64,000 nt of DNA from Candidatus Amarolinea dominans (GTDB taxonomy: Bacteria > Chloroflexota > Anaerolineae > SSC4 > Amarolineaceae), in NCBI GenBank assembly GCA_016719785.1, contig JADJYJ010000018.1, positions 1 through 64,000 of the forward strand. The letters are read 5' to 3'. Below are positions 1 through 8,558 of this stretch, in pieces. The position numbers and the translations under genes were made by a program. Numbering within the stretch: the stretch's first letter is position 1; each line of letters begins with the position of its first letter. Below the pieces are notes generated by a model. That model saw nothing but the letters and a program-made list of their open reading frames with translations. It was not told the DNA's origin and did no database searches.

Positions 1-2696
1 GCAAACAGGCTGTCGTGCAAAGGCGTCAACTGCACATCGTCCCCATCGGCCGGCGCCAGCGGCATACCCAGCTCGAACACCAGCCCGGCGTTGGTCTGAC
101 TCACCGCGCCGCGGCCGTGCGCGACGCTGTCCAACACCAGGGCGCCGTTGGCCCAATGCCAATCCTGCCAGCCCGCGGCCACGCTGAGCGACTTGACATC
201 GCCGCCGCCGAACCAGAGCCAGAGCGCGTCGCCGGCCGTGAACTGCACGCCGCTGATCTGCGCCGCGATCAGCAGGCGGTCGCCCGCGCCCGGCGAAGCC
301 AGCAGCCAGAGATCGAGCAGACCCTGCTGCGGGGTGTTGGTGAGGAAGGCCAGCGGGAACTGCCGGTGACCGGCCGCGTCCCATTCGCCCGGCAGCATGA
401 CGCCATCCGGCGCGGGCGCGGGGCCGTCAAGCCGGGCCGCGCGCAGCGGCGCAAAGGGCAGAATCTGGCGCAGCGCGCCGGCCACATCCACCTTGCCCGC
501 GCCGAAGGCTTCGCTGGCCTGGCTGCCGGTGAAGCTGTCGCGACGCGCGCCGGCCCGCAGCGCGGCTTCGATCTGCTCAGCCGTGAGATCGGGGCGCGCC
601 TGGCGCAGCAGGGCCGCGGCGCCGGCCACGTGCGGCGCGGCGCCACTGGTGCCGCTGAACCAACGGTATTCGCCCCAACGCCCGGTCTGCGTGCGATCGG
701 ACGCGGTGGCTACATCGTAGTTGCTCGGCGCGACTACATCCAGCAGCGGTTGACCGTCCACGCGTGGCCCCTGCCCGCTGAACACGCTGAGACTGCCGGG
801 CGTCACCGGATCGAGGCCGCCGCTGAAGCCGCGGGTGCTGTACGAACCGACGGCAATGCCTGCATCCGCGGTCGCCGGCCAGATCACGCTCAGCGCTGGG
901 TTGCGGGGCGCTACCCATTCCGTACCGCCCACCCAGGCCGTGCGGTTGTCCTGCACGAACGCGCTGAGCATGATCGGCGCGCCGGCCGTGTTGGTCAGCG
1001 TCAGGGTGAAAGCGCCGGTCGCCAGCGGGTTGCGCAGCAGATGAAAATCGAGGCGGGCCGTGCCGCGGCTCGATTGCAGGCGCACGCCCGCGATGGCATG
1101 GCCGTCGGCGGTCAGCAGGGAATTGCCGGTCGCGGCCAGGGTGAAGGTGTTGGCCGGCCCGCCCGCGGGGGTGGTGAGGGTGGCCGCCAGCGAGGCCGGA
1201 TCGCCGGCCCACACCAGGGTGATGTCCACCGCGGTGGGGTCGTTGCCAGAAGGCTGTTTGAAGGGCATCAGCGTCACCTGGCCAGGAAGCAGGCTGACCG
1301 TGGTGTGCTTGAAGCCGCGGTTGATGTTGCCGGAAGGCAAAACCTGCACGACGCCCTGGCGCTGCGCTTCGGCAATCAGCAGCTCATGGTTGGACGAACC
1401 GTCGAAGAACTCCTGGCTGACGTGCGTGTACTCATGCACGACGATGTCCGCGCCGTTGGCAAGCGCCCACAGGAGCGACTCCGACAGGCCGTTGCCGGAA
1501 CTGTACGGGTCGGCCAGCAGCAGCTCCGCGTCAGGCGCCAGGCCGGTGTAGCGGCTGATGTGGGGCCAGCCGCCGGCCAGGATGCCGAGCACCGAGGTGC
1601 CATGCACCAGATAATCGGCCGCGGTGCGGCTGAGGTCCACCCCGCGCTGCCGGGTGACGCCGTTGACATCGAGCACGCGCGCGATCTTGCTGCTGCCCAG
1701 ACCGGTCAGGGTTTCGCCGGGATCGAGCTGCAGGTTGCCGTTGGCGTCGTTGACCAGGAAAACCTGTTCGCCCAGGGAAGGCGCGCTATCGCCGAAGCTG
1801 GCGCCATAGTCACGCTGCCCATTGCGGTTGGCATCGTGGTAGAGCCAGTCGGTGTCCGTATAAAAAACGCCATCGTTGGTGCCCGGCACATCGTACGGCC
1901 GCGGATAGCCGTCGAGCTGCGCCGAGGTGGCATCCACCCTATTGAGCCATTCGCCGGCGTCCGGCTCGCCATTGCCGTTCAGATCAACCATGTCCAAGCC
2001 GGGTTCGAAAAGCCCGTTGCCGTTGCGGTCCAGCCAGGCGAAATCGCCGCCATCCGCGCGGAAGAGCAGCGGGTGAAAGACATCCACCCCGGTGTCAATG
2101 TCGGCGATGGTGACGCCCGCGCCGGTCAGGCCGGATGGCAGGGTATTGGAGACGGCCCAGGTCGCGGCCGCGTGCATCTCTGCCACGTTGATGTCGAGGG
2201 GCGGCAGCAGGTCCTCGCCGGTGTCGGCCTCGATCTGCAGCAGGCCGGGTAAGCTGAGCAGGCGCTCGAACGCGTCCCAGGGCACGCGCAGCGGCACGAT
2301 GAAGACGCCCCGGTCCGCGCACGCGACGCGGGCGGCCGGGGTCAGGGCTTCATGGTCAAGGCACAGGGCATCCGCAGCCCAGGGTGAAACCTCGCCGATC
2401 TGGCGCAGGCGCTCCATTTCCGCGGCGGTCGGCGCCTGCGCAAAGCGCACCGTCACCGGGACCGCGGCGCCCAGCGCGCCGGCCAGTTTGCCTTCGACCT
2501 GGCGGGTGCGCAGCCAGCGCAGGCGTCCATCTACCGCGTGCGGGCAGGTCGCGCCCTCGATCAGGGTGCATGACGGCGGTTGCGGCCCCAGCCGCTGATT
2601 GACGCCGGCCGCGGCCAGGGCTGGCGCGTGGGTCAAAATCCACAGGCTCACGATCGCCGCCATCGTCGAGGCAGCCAGTTTTCTCAACGTTCCCAC
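1..2696 (-). CDS. Secreted subtilisin-like serine protease (S8), C-terminus cut by window edge
   Basis: Extracellular subtilase. The catalytic triad is in the usual order: Asp in ADIDTGVD (codon 2094-2096), His in VHGTSVLGILAG (1602-1604) and Ser in SGTSGAAPHVAG (645-647). Between Asp and His lies an unusually long insert with DxNxNGxxDxGE-like loops (for example DLNGNGEPDAGE), which resemble calcium-binding loops. About 215 residues follow the Ser before the left edge, so the C-terminal region is incomplete. I chose the GTG at 2696: it gives an Arg-Lys n-region, a hydrophobic core and an ALA-type cleavage site, and GGAGAG lies 9 nt upstream. TTG 2687 and ATG 2663 are alternatives. The start overlaps the end of rlmD by 13 bases, so the two are probably co-transcribed. 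Family call firm; substrate unknown. Confidence 0.9.
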   Translation of the reverse strand, partial: MGTLRKLAASTMAAIVSLWILTHAPALAAAGVNQRLGPQPPSCTLIEGATCPHAVDGRLRWLRTRQVEGKLAGALGAAVPVTVRFAQAPTAAEMERLRQIGEVSPWAADALCLDHEALTPAARVACADRGVFIVPLRVPWDAFERLLSLPGLLQIEADTGEDLLPPLDINVAEMHAAATWAVSNTLPSGLTGAGVTIADIDTGVDVFHPLLFRADGGDFAWLDRNGNGLFEPGLDMVDLNGNGEPDAGEWLNRVDATSAQLDGYPRPYDVPGTNDGVFYTDTDWLYHDANRNGQRDYGASFGDSAPSLGEQVFLVNDANGNLQLDPGETLTGLGSSKIARVLDVNGVTRQRGVDLSRTAADYLVHGTSVLGILAGGWPHISRYTGLAPDAELLLADPYSSGNGLSESLLWALANGADIVVHEYTHVSQEFFDGSSNHELLIAEAQRQGVVQVLPSGNINRGFKHTTVSLLPGQVTLMPFKQPSGNDPTAVDITLVWAGDPASLAATLTTPAGGPANTFTLAATGNSLLTADGHAIAGVRLQSSRGTARLDFHLLRNPLATGAFTLTLTNTAGAPIMLSAFVQDNRTAWVGGTEWVAPRNPALSVIWPATADAGIAVGSYSTRGFSGGLDPVTPGSLSVFSGQGPRVDGQPLLDVVAPSNYDVATASDRTQTGRWGEYRWFSGTSGAAPHVAGAAALLRQARPDLTAEQIEAALRAGARRDSFTGSQASEAFGAGKVDVAGALRQILPFAPLRAARLDGPAPAPDGVMLPGEWDAAGHRQFPLAFLTNTPQQGLLDLWLLASPGAGDRLLIAAQISGVQFTAGDALWLWFGGGDVKSLSVAAGWQDWHWANGALVLDSVAHGRGAVSQTNAGLVFELGMPLAPADGDDVQLTPLHDSLF

Positions 2697-4066
2697 AGCG
2701 CGACACTCTCCACGTGATAGGTTTGGGGAAAAAGGTCCAGCGGCTGCACGGCCCGCAGTCTGTAGCCGGCCTGCGTCAGCAGCGCGGCATCACGGGCCAG
2801 GGTGGCCGGGTCACACGAGACGTAGGCCAGGCGCGGGGCCGCCAGGCGAGCCAGTTGGGTAATCACCGCCTGGCCCAGGCCGGTGCGCGGCGGGTCCAGC
2901 ACGATACCGGCGTAAGGCCCGCTGAGGGAGGCCAGCACGGCCGCGGTGTCGCCCTCGTGCAGGCGGACGTGCGGCAGGTCGGCCGCGTTCCAGGCGAAGT
3001 CCGCGCACGCGCTGGGCGCGGCTTCGATGGCGTCCACCTGGCGGCAGAAGGGGGCCAGGGCCAGGGCAAACAGCCCCACGCCCGCGTAGGCGTCGAGCAG
3101 GCGCTGCGACGGCTGCGGGTCGAGGAAATCGAGCACCAGGTCAACCAGGGCTTCCGCGCCCGCGGTGTTGACCTGGAAGAAGCTGCCGGCCGACACACGA
3201 TAGCGGCGCCCATGCACCTCTTCTTCGATGGCGGCCTGACCGATGAGAGCCTCGGCCTGGCCGTCGCGGTGCAGCAGGGCCACGGCCACCGGCAAGTCGA
3301 GGGCCAGTTCCGGCGCTTGATCGTCGTCGGTTTCCAATGTCACCAGCGTTTGCCCGCTGGCGGCGCTGCTGCGCACGCTGATGCGGCGCAGGGGCTGGCC
3401 GCGACCGGCGCCGCGAGGGTGCGCAGTGCGGGGTGCGTCGCCCAGGGTCCAGACTTTGCCCTTGTAGCCAGCAGTGGCTGCGGTGGGCGGCTGTTGGTCG
3501 GCCTCATCGGCATCTGGTTCGTCCCCGGCGGCGCCCGCCCAGAGCGCGGCATGGACCGCGTCGAGCGCCGGCGACAGGAGCAGGCACTCGTCCACCGCGA
3601 TCAGGTCATGGCTGGCGGCCTGCTGATAGGCCGGCCGGCCATCTGCGATGATGCTGAACTGCACATGATTGCGATAGCGCCAGGCCGGGTCATCCTCATC
3701 GGTGAGGGCCACGGCCCAGGTTTCGGCCACCGGTGCGTTGGGCAGGCGACCCAGGCGCGCCAGTTGATCCTGGACGATGGCCTGTTTGAGCTGGAGTTGG
3801 CGCTCGTAGGCGATGTGCTGCCATTGGCAGCCGCCGCAGCGCTGCGGGCCGAAGAAGGGGCAGGGCGGTTCGACGCGATCAGGGCTGGGCGTGAGGACTT
3901 CGAGCAGGCGCGCGCGCGCCCAGTTCGCCTTCTGCTCAGTGATGGCGACGCGCACCGTTTCGCCAGGAATGGCGAAGGGCACAAAGATAACCTTGCCGTC
4001 ATGGCGCCCGATGGCTTCGCCGCCATGCGCAATGCCGGTTAGCGTGAGTTCCAGAACATTTGTCAT
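2684..4066 (-). CDS. rlmD: 23S rRNA (uracil-C5)-methyltransferase, RlmD/RumA family
   Basis: SAM-dependent C5 methylation of a uracil in 23S rRNA (U1939 in the E. coli enzyme). The 460 residues carry an N-terminal TRAM domain (about 1-60), an iron-sulfur cysteine set in CPFFGPQRCGGCQWQHI, the SAM fold with LLDAYAGVGLFAL, the motif VLDPPRTGL and the catalytic-cysteine motif YVSCDPATLARD near the C-terminus. An acidic, low-complexity insert lies around residues 170-220. Its start overlaps the stop of the esterase gene upstream by four bases (4063-4066), and its end overlaps the subtilase start, so the three genes form a tight minus-strand unit. Family assignment is firm; the exact target uracil is inferred, since RlmC and TrmA-like paralogues look similar. 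Confidence 0.92.
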   Translation of the reverse strand: MTNVLELTLTGIAHGGEAIGRHDGKVIFVPFAIPGETVRVAITEQKANWARARLLEVLTPSPDRVEPPCPFFGPQRCGGCQWQHIAYERQLQLKQAIVQDQLARLGRLPNAPVAETWAVALTDEDDPAWRYRNHVQFSIIADGRPAYQQAASHDLIAVDECLLLSPALDAVHAALWAGAAGDEPDADEADQQPPTAATAGYKGKVWTLGDAPRTAHPRGAGRGQPLRRISVRSSAASGQTLVTLETDDDQAPELALDLPVAVALLHRDGQAEALIGQAAIEEEVHGRRYRVSAGSFFQVNTAGAEALVDLVLDFLDPQPSQRLLDAYAGVGLFALALAPFCRQVDAIEAAPSACADFAWNAADLPHVRLHEGDTAAVLASLSGPYAGIVLDPPRTGLGQAVITQLARLAAPRLAYVSCDPATLARDAALLTQAGYRLRAVQPLDLFPQTYHVESVALWER

Positions 4067-6468
4067 GATTTTTTCAAGAGAGGCATAAAACGATATTGCC
4101 AGGGGAAGGCGGCAAAATCAATCTCGAGGTCGCTGCCGGCTGTCACCAGGACGCCCTGGCTGTCGCTGCCCAGGATGACATAGGCCGGGGGCGCCGTGAC
4201 GCTGAGGCTGTAGCTGGTGGGGGACAGGTTGAAGAAACGATAGGCGCCATCACTGTCGCTGCTGGTGGTGGCGACGACAAAAGCGCCCTGGCGCAGGGTC
4301 AGGGTCACGCCGGCAATCCCCGCTTCGCCAGGCTGCTGCACGAGGTCCCGGTTGAGGTCCGCAAAGACCGCGCCGCGGATGGCGCCCACGGCCGGCGTTG
4401 GGCTGGGGGTGGCGGTCGGCGTGGGCGTGGGGGTGTGCGTGGCAGTCTCCGTTGGTGACTGCGTGGGCGTTGGTGTATTCGTGGGCGTGCGCGTCGGCGT
4501 TGGGGTCAGGGTTGATGTGGGGGTGCGCGTGGGCGTCGGGGTCAAGGTCGGCGTGGAGGTCCACACCGGTGTGGGGGTGGGGGTGCTGTTGCCGGGCGAA
4601 AGGCGCAGTCGCCAGGACGCGGTGCTGAGATAGGCGGTGACGCGGCCGTTGTAGGCGGTCAGCGGCTGCACGCTGTGGCTGCCGTTGCCCAGGTTGTCCT
4701 TTTCGAGCACATAGGGGCCGCTGGCGGGCAGGCCCAGGCTGGCGACATCGAAGGCCAGGTCAACGCCGGCCTCTTCGGTGATGATGCCGGTGATCCAGCG
4801 CGCGCTGCTGCTGAACGTCAGGTCGGCGGCGGTCCAATGCGGGTCGCCGTACTGCGTGATGCCCAACCACCAGGTGGTTTTGCTCTCATCGGTGCGCAGG
4901 GCAATGGCAGACGGATTGCTGGCGAGGATCAGCGGGCTGAGAAAATCAAAGGCCCAGGTGGCATTCCAGGGGCTGGGGTCGCCGTCGTGATCGCCGTTGT
5001 ACCAGTGCATCTCCAGCCGGTCCGGCCCCACGCGGGCGATGGCATCGTAGATGTCCTGGCCGTGATGGGGCAGCACCTTGGTGTCGGCGCTGCCGTGTAC
5101 GATTGCCAGCGGCATATGCTTGAAACCGAGCGCAACATTCTTGGGGCCGCGCCGCGCATACTCGAACGGCTGGCTGGACGGGGTGCCGTACGTTTCGCTT
5201 TCGATGACCGTGCGCCGCCAGTCCTCGGTTTCGTAGTACCAATCGCTGAGCGAGGCAAAGGCGGAGTACTCGACGATGCCGGCAAAGACGTCCGGATACT
5301 TGGCCGCGCCGAGCAGGGCGGTCTGCGCGCCCATGGAAAAGCCGATCAGGTAGACGCGGCTGCTGTCCACGGCGTAATGGGCTTTCATGTAGTTGACGGT
5401 GTCGAGCAGGTCGCGCTGCGCGGCGCGGGCGCCCAGGGAATGCCCGCCGCCGGAGTCGGGGTTTTCGCCGTGCATTTCAGGCGAGGCGAGCAGCCAGCCG
5501 CGGCGGTTAGCCTCCGCGCCGTAGGCGTAGATCGGCTGCCAGCGCAGGCTCAGCTCGTTGCCGTAGCCATGCACGCCGATGATGAGCGGCCGCGGCGCGC
5601 CATCGTAGTTGGAGGGAATTTGGGCAATGGCGCGCGGATAGCTGGGATAGGCGGGATAGCTGCTGGCGTAGACGAAATCCTGATAGGTGGCGCCGCTCAC
5701 GTCGCCGCTGATCTCCAGGATGCCGCTGGCGATGCTGTAGCTGTCGTTGGGGTCCGCGTCGTTGACGATGCGGATGGTGTTGAGGCCGTTGCGCACCAGG
5801 GCCAGGTTGGCAATCGGCAGGGTGGTGGTGATGCCGGTGCGTGAGCAGTAGCCGGCGCCGGTCGTCCAGTCGGGAATGGCGCCGATCCTGCTGTCGTTGA
5901 GGTAGATGCTGTGGCCGGGCCGCGCATTGTTGATGTCGAGCTTGAGGCTGGCGCTGCTGGGCGTGCCGGAAAAGGCCAGCAGCACGGTGGCCTCCGCCTC
6001 ATGGATGGCGGCATCCACGGCCAGGCAGGTGTTGAGCTGGCTGGACTGCACGACGGCTGCCGGCTGCCCAGGGCCTGGGTTGGCCGCGGCGATCGGATGA
6101 GCGCCCGCAGCAGGATTTCGCACAAAAAACAGCAAGGCGCCGCTGACAAGAAAGGCCAGCAGCCAGGCCCAGCCGCCGAATGAATTCGGGCCGAAGGGGC
6201 GTGCCTCCGCAAGGTCGGCCTGCGCCGACCGGCATCGCGTCCACGCAGGTGGACGCCCGGCGGCACGCCCATCAGGCGCGATTTCAATCGCCCAGCCGCC
6301 GAATGAATTCGGGCCGAAGGGGCGTGCCTCCGCAAGGTCGGCCTGCGCCGACCGGCATCGCGTCCACGCAGGTGGACGCCCGGCGGCACGCCCATCAGGC
6401 GCGATTTCAATCGCTCGCCGGCAGGCGTTCGAGGTAGGTTGGCGTTGTGTCTGTTCGCGTTTTATCAT
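4063..6468 (-). CDS. Exported alpha/beta-hydrolase (esterase-like) with Thr/Pro linker and SdrB-like domain
   Basis: Domains in order: a charged N-terminus; two tandem 41-residue copies of an inserted DNA repeat; one hydrophobic anchor (WLLAFLVSGALLFFV); a beta-sandwich; an esterase-type alpha/beta-hydrolase with nucleophile in LIGFSMGAQTAL and likely catalytic His in NGDHDGDPSP; a Thr/Pro linker of about 70 residues; an SdrB-like beta domain (VFADLNRDLVQQPGEAG); and the terminal tail YRFMPLLKKS. The start at 6468 (MIKREQ) puts a basic n-region before the anchor; a longer frame to 6564 would overlap the methyltransferase gene. No clear Shine-Dalgarno precedes 6468. Without the two repeats the N-terminus reads as an ordinary signal anchor. 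Probably a surface-attached esterase or acyl hydrolase; substrate unknown. Confidence 0.82.
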   Translation of the reverse strand: MIKREQTQRQPTSNACRRAIEIAPDGRAAGRPPAWTRCRSAQADLAEARPFGPNSFGGWAIEIAPDGRAAGRPPAWTRCRSAQADLAEARPFGPNSFGGWAWLLAFLVSGALLFFVRNPAAGAHPIAAANPGPGQPAAVVQSSQLNTCLAVDAAIHEAEATVLLAFSGTPSSASLKLDINNARPGHSIYLNDSRIGAIPDWTTGAGYCSRTGITTTLPIANLALVRNGLNTIRIVNDADPNDSYSIASGILEISGDVSGATYQDFVYASSYPAYPSYPRAIAQIPSNYDGAPRPLIIGVHGYGNELSLRWQPIYAYGAEANRRGWLLASPEMHGENPDSGGGHSLGARAAQRDLLDTVNYMKAHYAVDSSRVYLIGFSMGAQTALLGAAKYPDVFAGIVEYSAFASLSDWYYETEDWRRTVIESETYGTPSSQPFEYARRGPKNVALGFKHMPLAIVHGSADTKVLPHHGQDIYDAIARVGPDRLEMHWYNGDHDGDPSPWNATWAFDFLSPLILASNPSAIALRTDESKTTWWLGITQYGDPHWTAADLTFSSSARWITGIITEEAGVDLAFDVASLGLPASGPYVLEKDNLGNGSHSVQPLTAYNGRVTAYLSTASWRLRLSPGNSTPTPTPVWTSTPTLTPTPTRTPTSTLTPTPTRTPTNTPTPTQSPTETATHTPTPTPTATPSPTPAVGAIRGAVFADLNRDLVQQPGEAGIAGVTLTLRQGAFVVATTSSDSDGAYRFFNLSPTSYSLSVTAPPAYVILGSDSQGVLVTAGSDLEIDFAAFPWQYRFMPLLKKS
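6168..6413. repeat. Two tandem copies of a 123-bp multi-hairpin repeat inside the esterase gene
   Basis: Copy 1 is 6168-6290 and copy 2 is 6291-6413; they look identical or nearly so. Each unit contains several inverted repeats: CCGAAT-GA-ATTCGG at one end, GGTCGGC-CTGC-GCCGACC and GCGTCCAC-GCAG-GTGGACGC inside, GCGATT-TC-AATCGC at the other end, and an outer pair GGGCGTGCC/GGCACGCCC enclosing the two inner hairpins, giving a cloverleaf-like fold. The 123-bp period is 41 codons and the frame is open, so each copy adds 41 residues to the host protein. It has the look of a dispersed REP/MITE-type element. Confidence 0.9.
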
Positions 6469-6536
6469 TAGATTGGTCGTTTGGGCACGGGGCCACGCAG
6501 AAAATCTTTGTGTCTTGGCGCCCTGGTGTGAGGCAA

Positions 6537-7232
6537 TCAGGTTTGCCACCAGATGCCGGTGCATTCGGGCAGGATCGGTTCGGGTTGGGGGCCGAGATGG
6601 GCGAGCATGTCGTCGCCAAAGAAGAAGCGGACGAGTCTGGCTGCTTCTGCCTGCGAGGCAAAACGGTAGTCGGTGCGAATCCAGGTGGAAGCGAAGCCGG
6701 CCGCGTCCAGGTAGGTGTAGTAATCGGCCAGGTGAGGCGGGGCCAGCGGCGTGGTTTGCCCGGTGCCCTGGGTTTCGAGCAGGATGATGACGCCGCCAGG
6801 GCGCAGCACACGGCGCATTTCGGCCAGCGCCTTGCCCAACTCGGCGCGCCAGGCCTCGTTTTCCTGGTACCAGGTGACGGTGTAGCAGATGCTCCAGCCT
6901 GAAAGGGCCACATCGGCCACGCCGTCGGCCAGGGGAAGCTGCCGGTGATCGGCCTCCTGCAGGCGCCAGTTGTTCCAGCCGCCCGCCAGCAGTTTGCGTT
7001 GCGCGACGGCCAGCATGGCCGGCGACAGGTCGAAGGCCTGGATGGAACGCACGAGCGACGCCAGCAGGCAGGTCAGCCGACCGCTGCCCGCGCCCAATTC
7101 CACGACATCCAGCCCGGCCAGGGGGCGGATGGCGTTGAGCGCGGGCAGAATATGCTGTTCGTGGTCTTCGGCCGAGACCAGTTCGTCGTACTCGGCTGCG
7201 CTTGTCAGGTAAACATCATGGTGATCGAGCAT
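6537..7232 (-). CDS. Class I SAM-dependent methyltransferase
   Basis: Small-molecule-type methyltransferase of about 231 residues. SAM-binding motif I is VVELGAGSGRLTCLL, followed by FDLSPAMLAVA (acidic residue binding the SAM ribose), the motif DVALSGWSICY and RRVLRPGGVIILLETQG, as in Methyltransf_11/25 families. Substrate cannot be told. The start at ATG 7232 was chosen because a strong promoter (TTGACG, 17 bp, TACAAT at 7240-7268) would begin transcription about 7 nt below the -10, which is at this ATG; longer starts at 7241 or 7268 lie inside the promoter. This predicts a leaderless mRNA. The 3' end lies about 70 bases before the esterase start. Confidence 0.85.
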   Translation of the reverse strand: MLDHHDVYLTSAAEYDELVSAEDHEQHILPALNAIRPLAGLDVVELGAGSGRLTCLLASLVRSIQAFDLSPAMLAVAQRKLLAGGWNNWRLQEADHRQLPLADGVADVALSGWSICYTVTWYQENEAWRAELGKALAEMRRVLRPGGVIILLETQGTGQTTPLAPPHLADYYTYLDAAGFASTWIRTDYRFASQAEAARLVRFFFGDDMLAHLGPQPEPILPECTGIWWQT

Positions 7233-7239
7233 GGCGGCC

Positions 7240-7268
7240 ATTGTACCAGTGAGATTCGTTGGCGTCAA
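7240..7268 (-). promoter_or_regulatory. Sigma-70-type promoter of the methyltransferase gene
   Basis: On the minus strand, TTGACG (7263-7268) is followed after exactly 17 bp by TACAAT (7240-7245). The predicted transcription start coincides with the ATG at 7232, so no room remains for a ribosome-binding site. Confidence 0.7.
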
Positions 7269-7274
7269 TAGATT

Positions 7275-8554
<1,280 letters not shown>

Positions 8555-8558
<4 letters not shown>

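Noticed and set aside
15..2252. A 745-codon open frame on the plus strand
   Set aside because: Shadow of the subtilase. The minus strand holds a complete catalytic triad in one continuous frame; the plus frame is Arg/Gly/Ala-rich with no family features.
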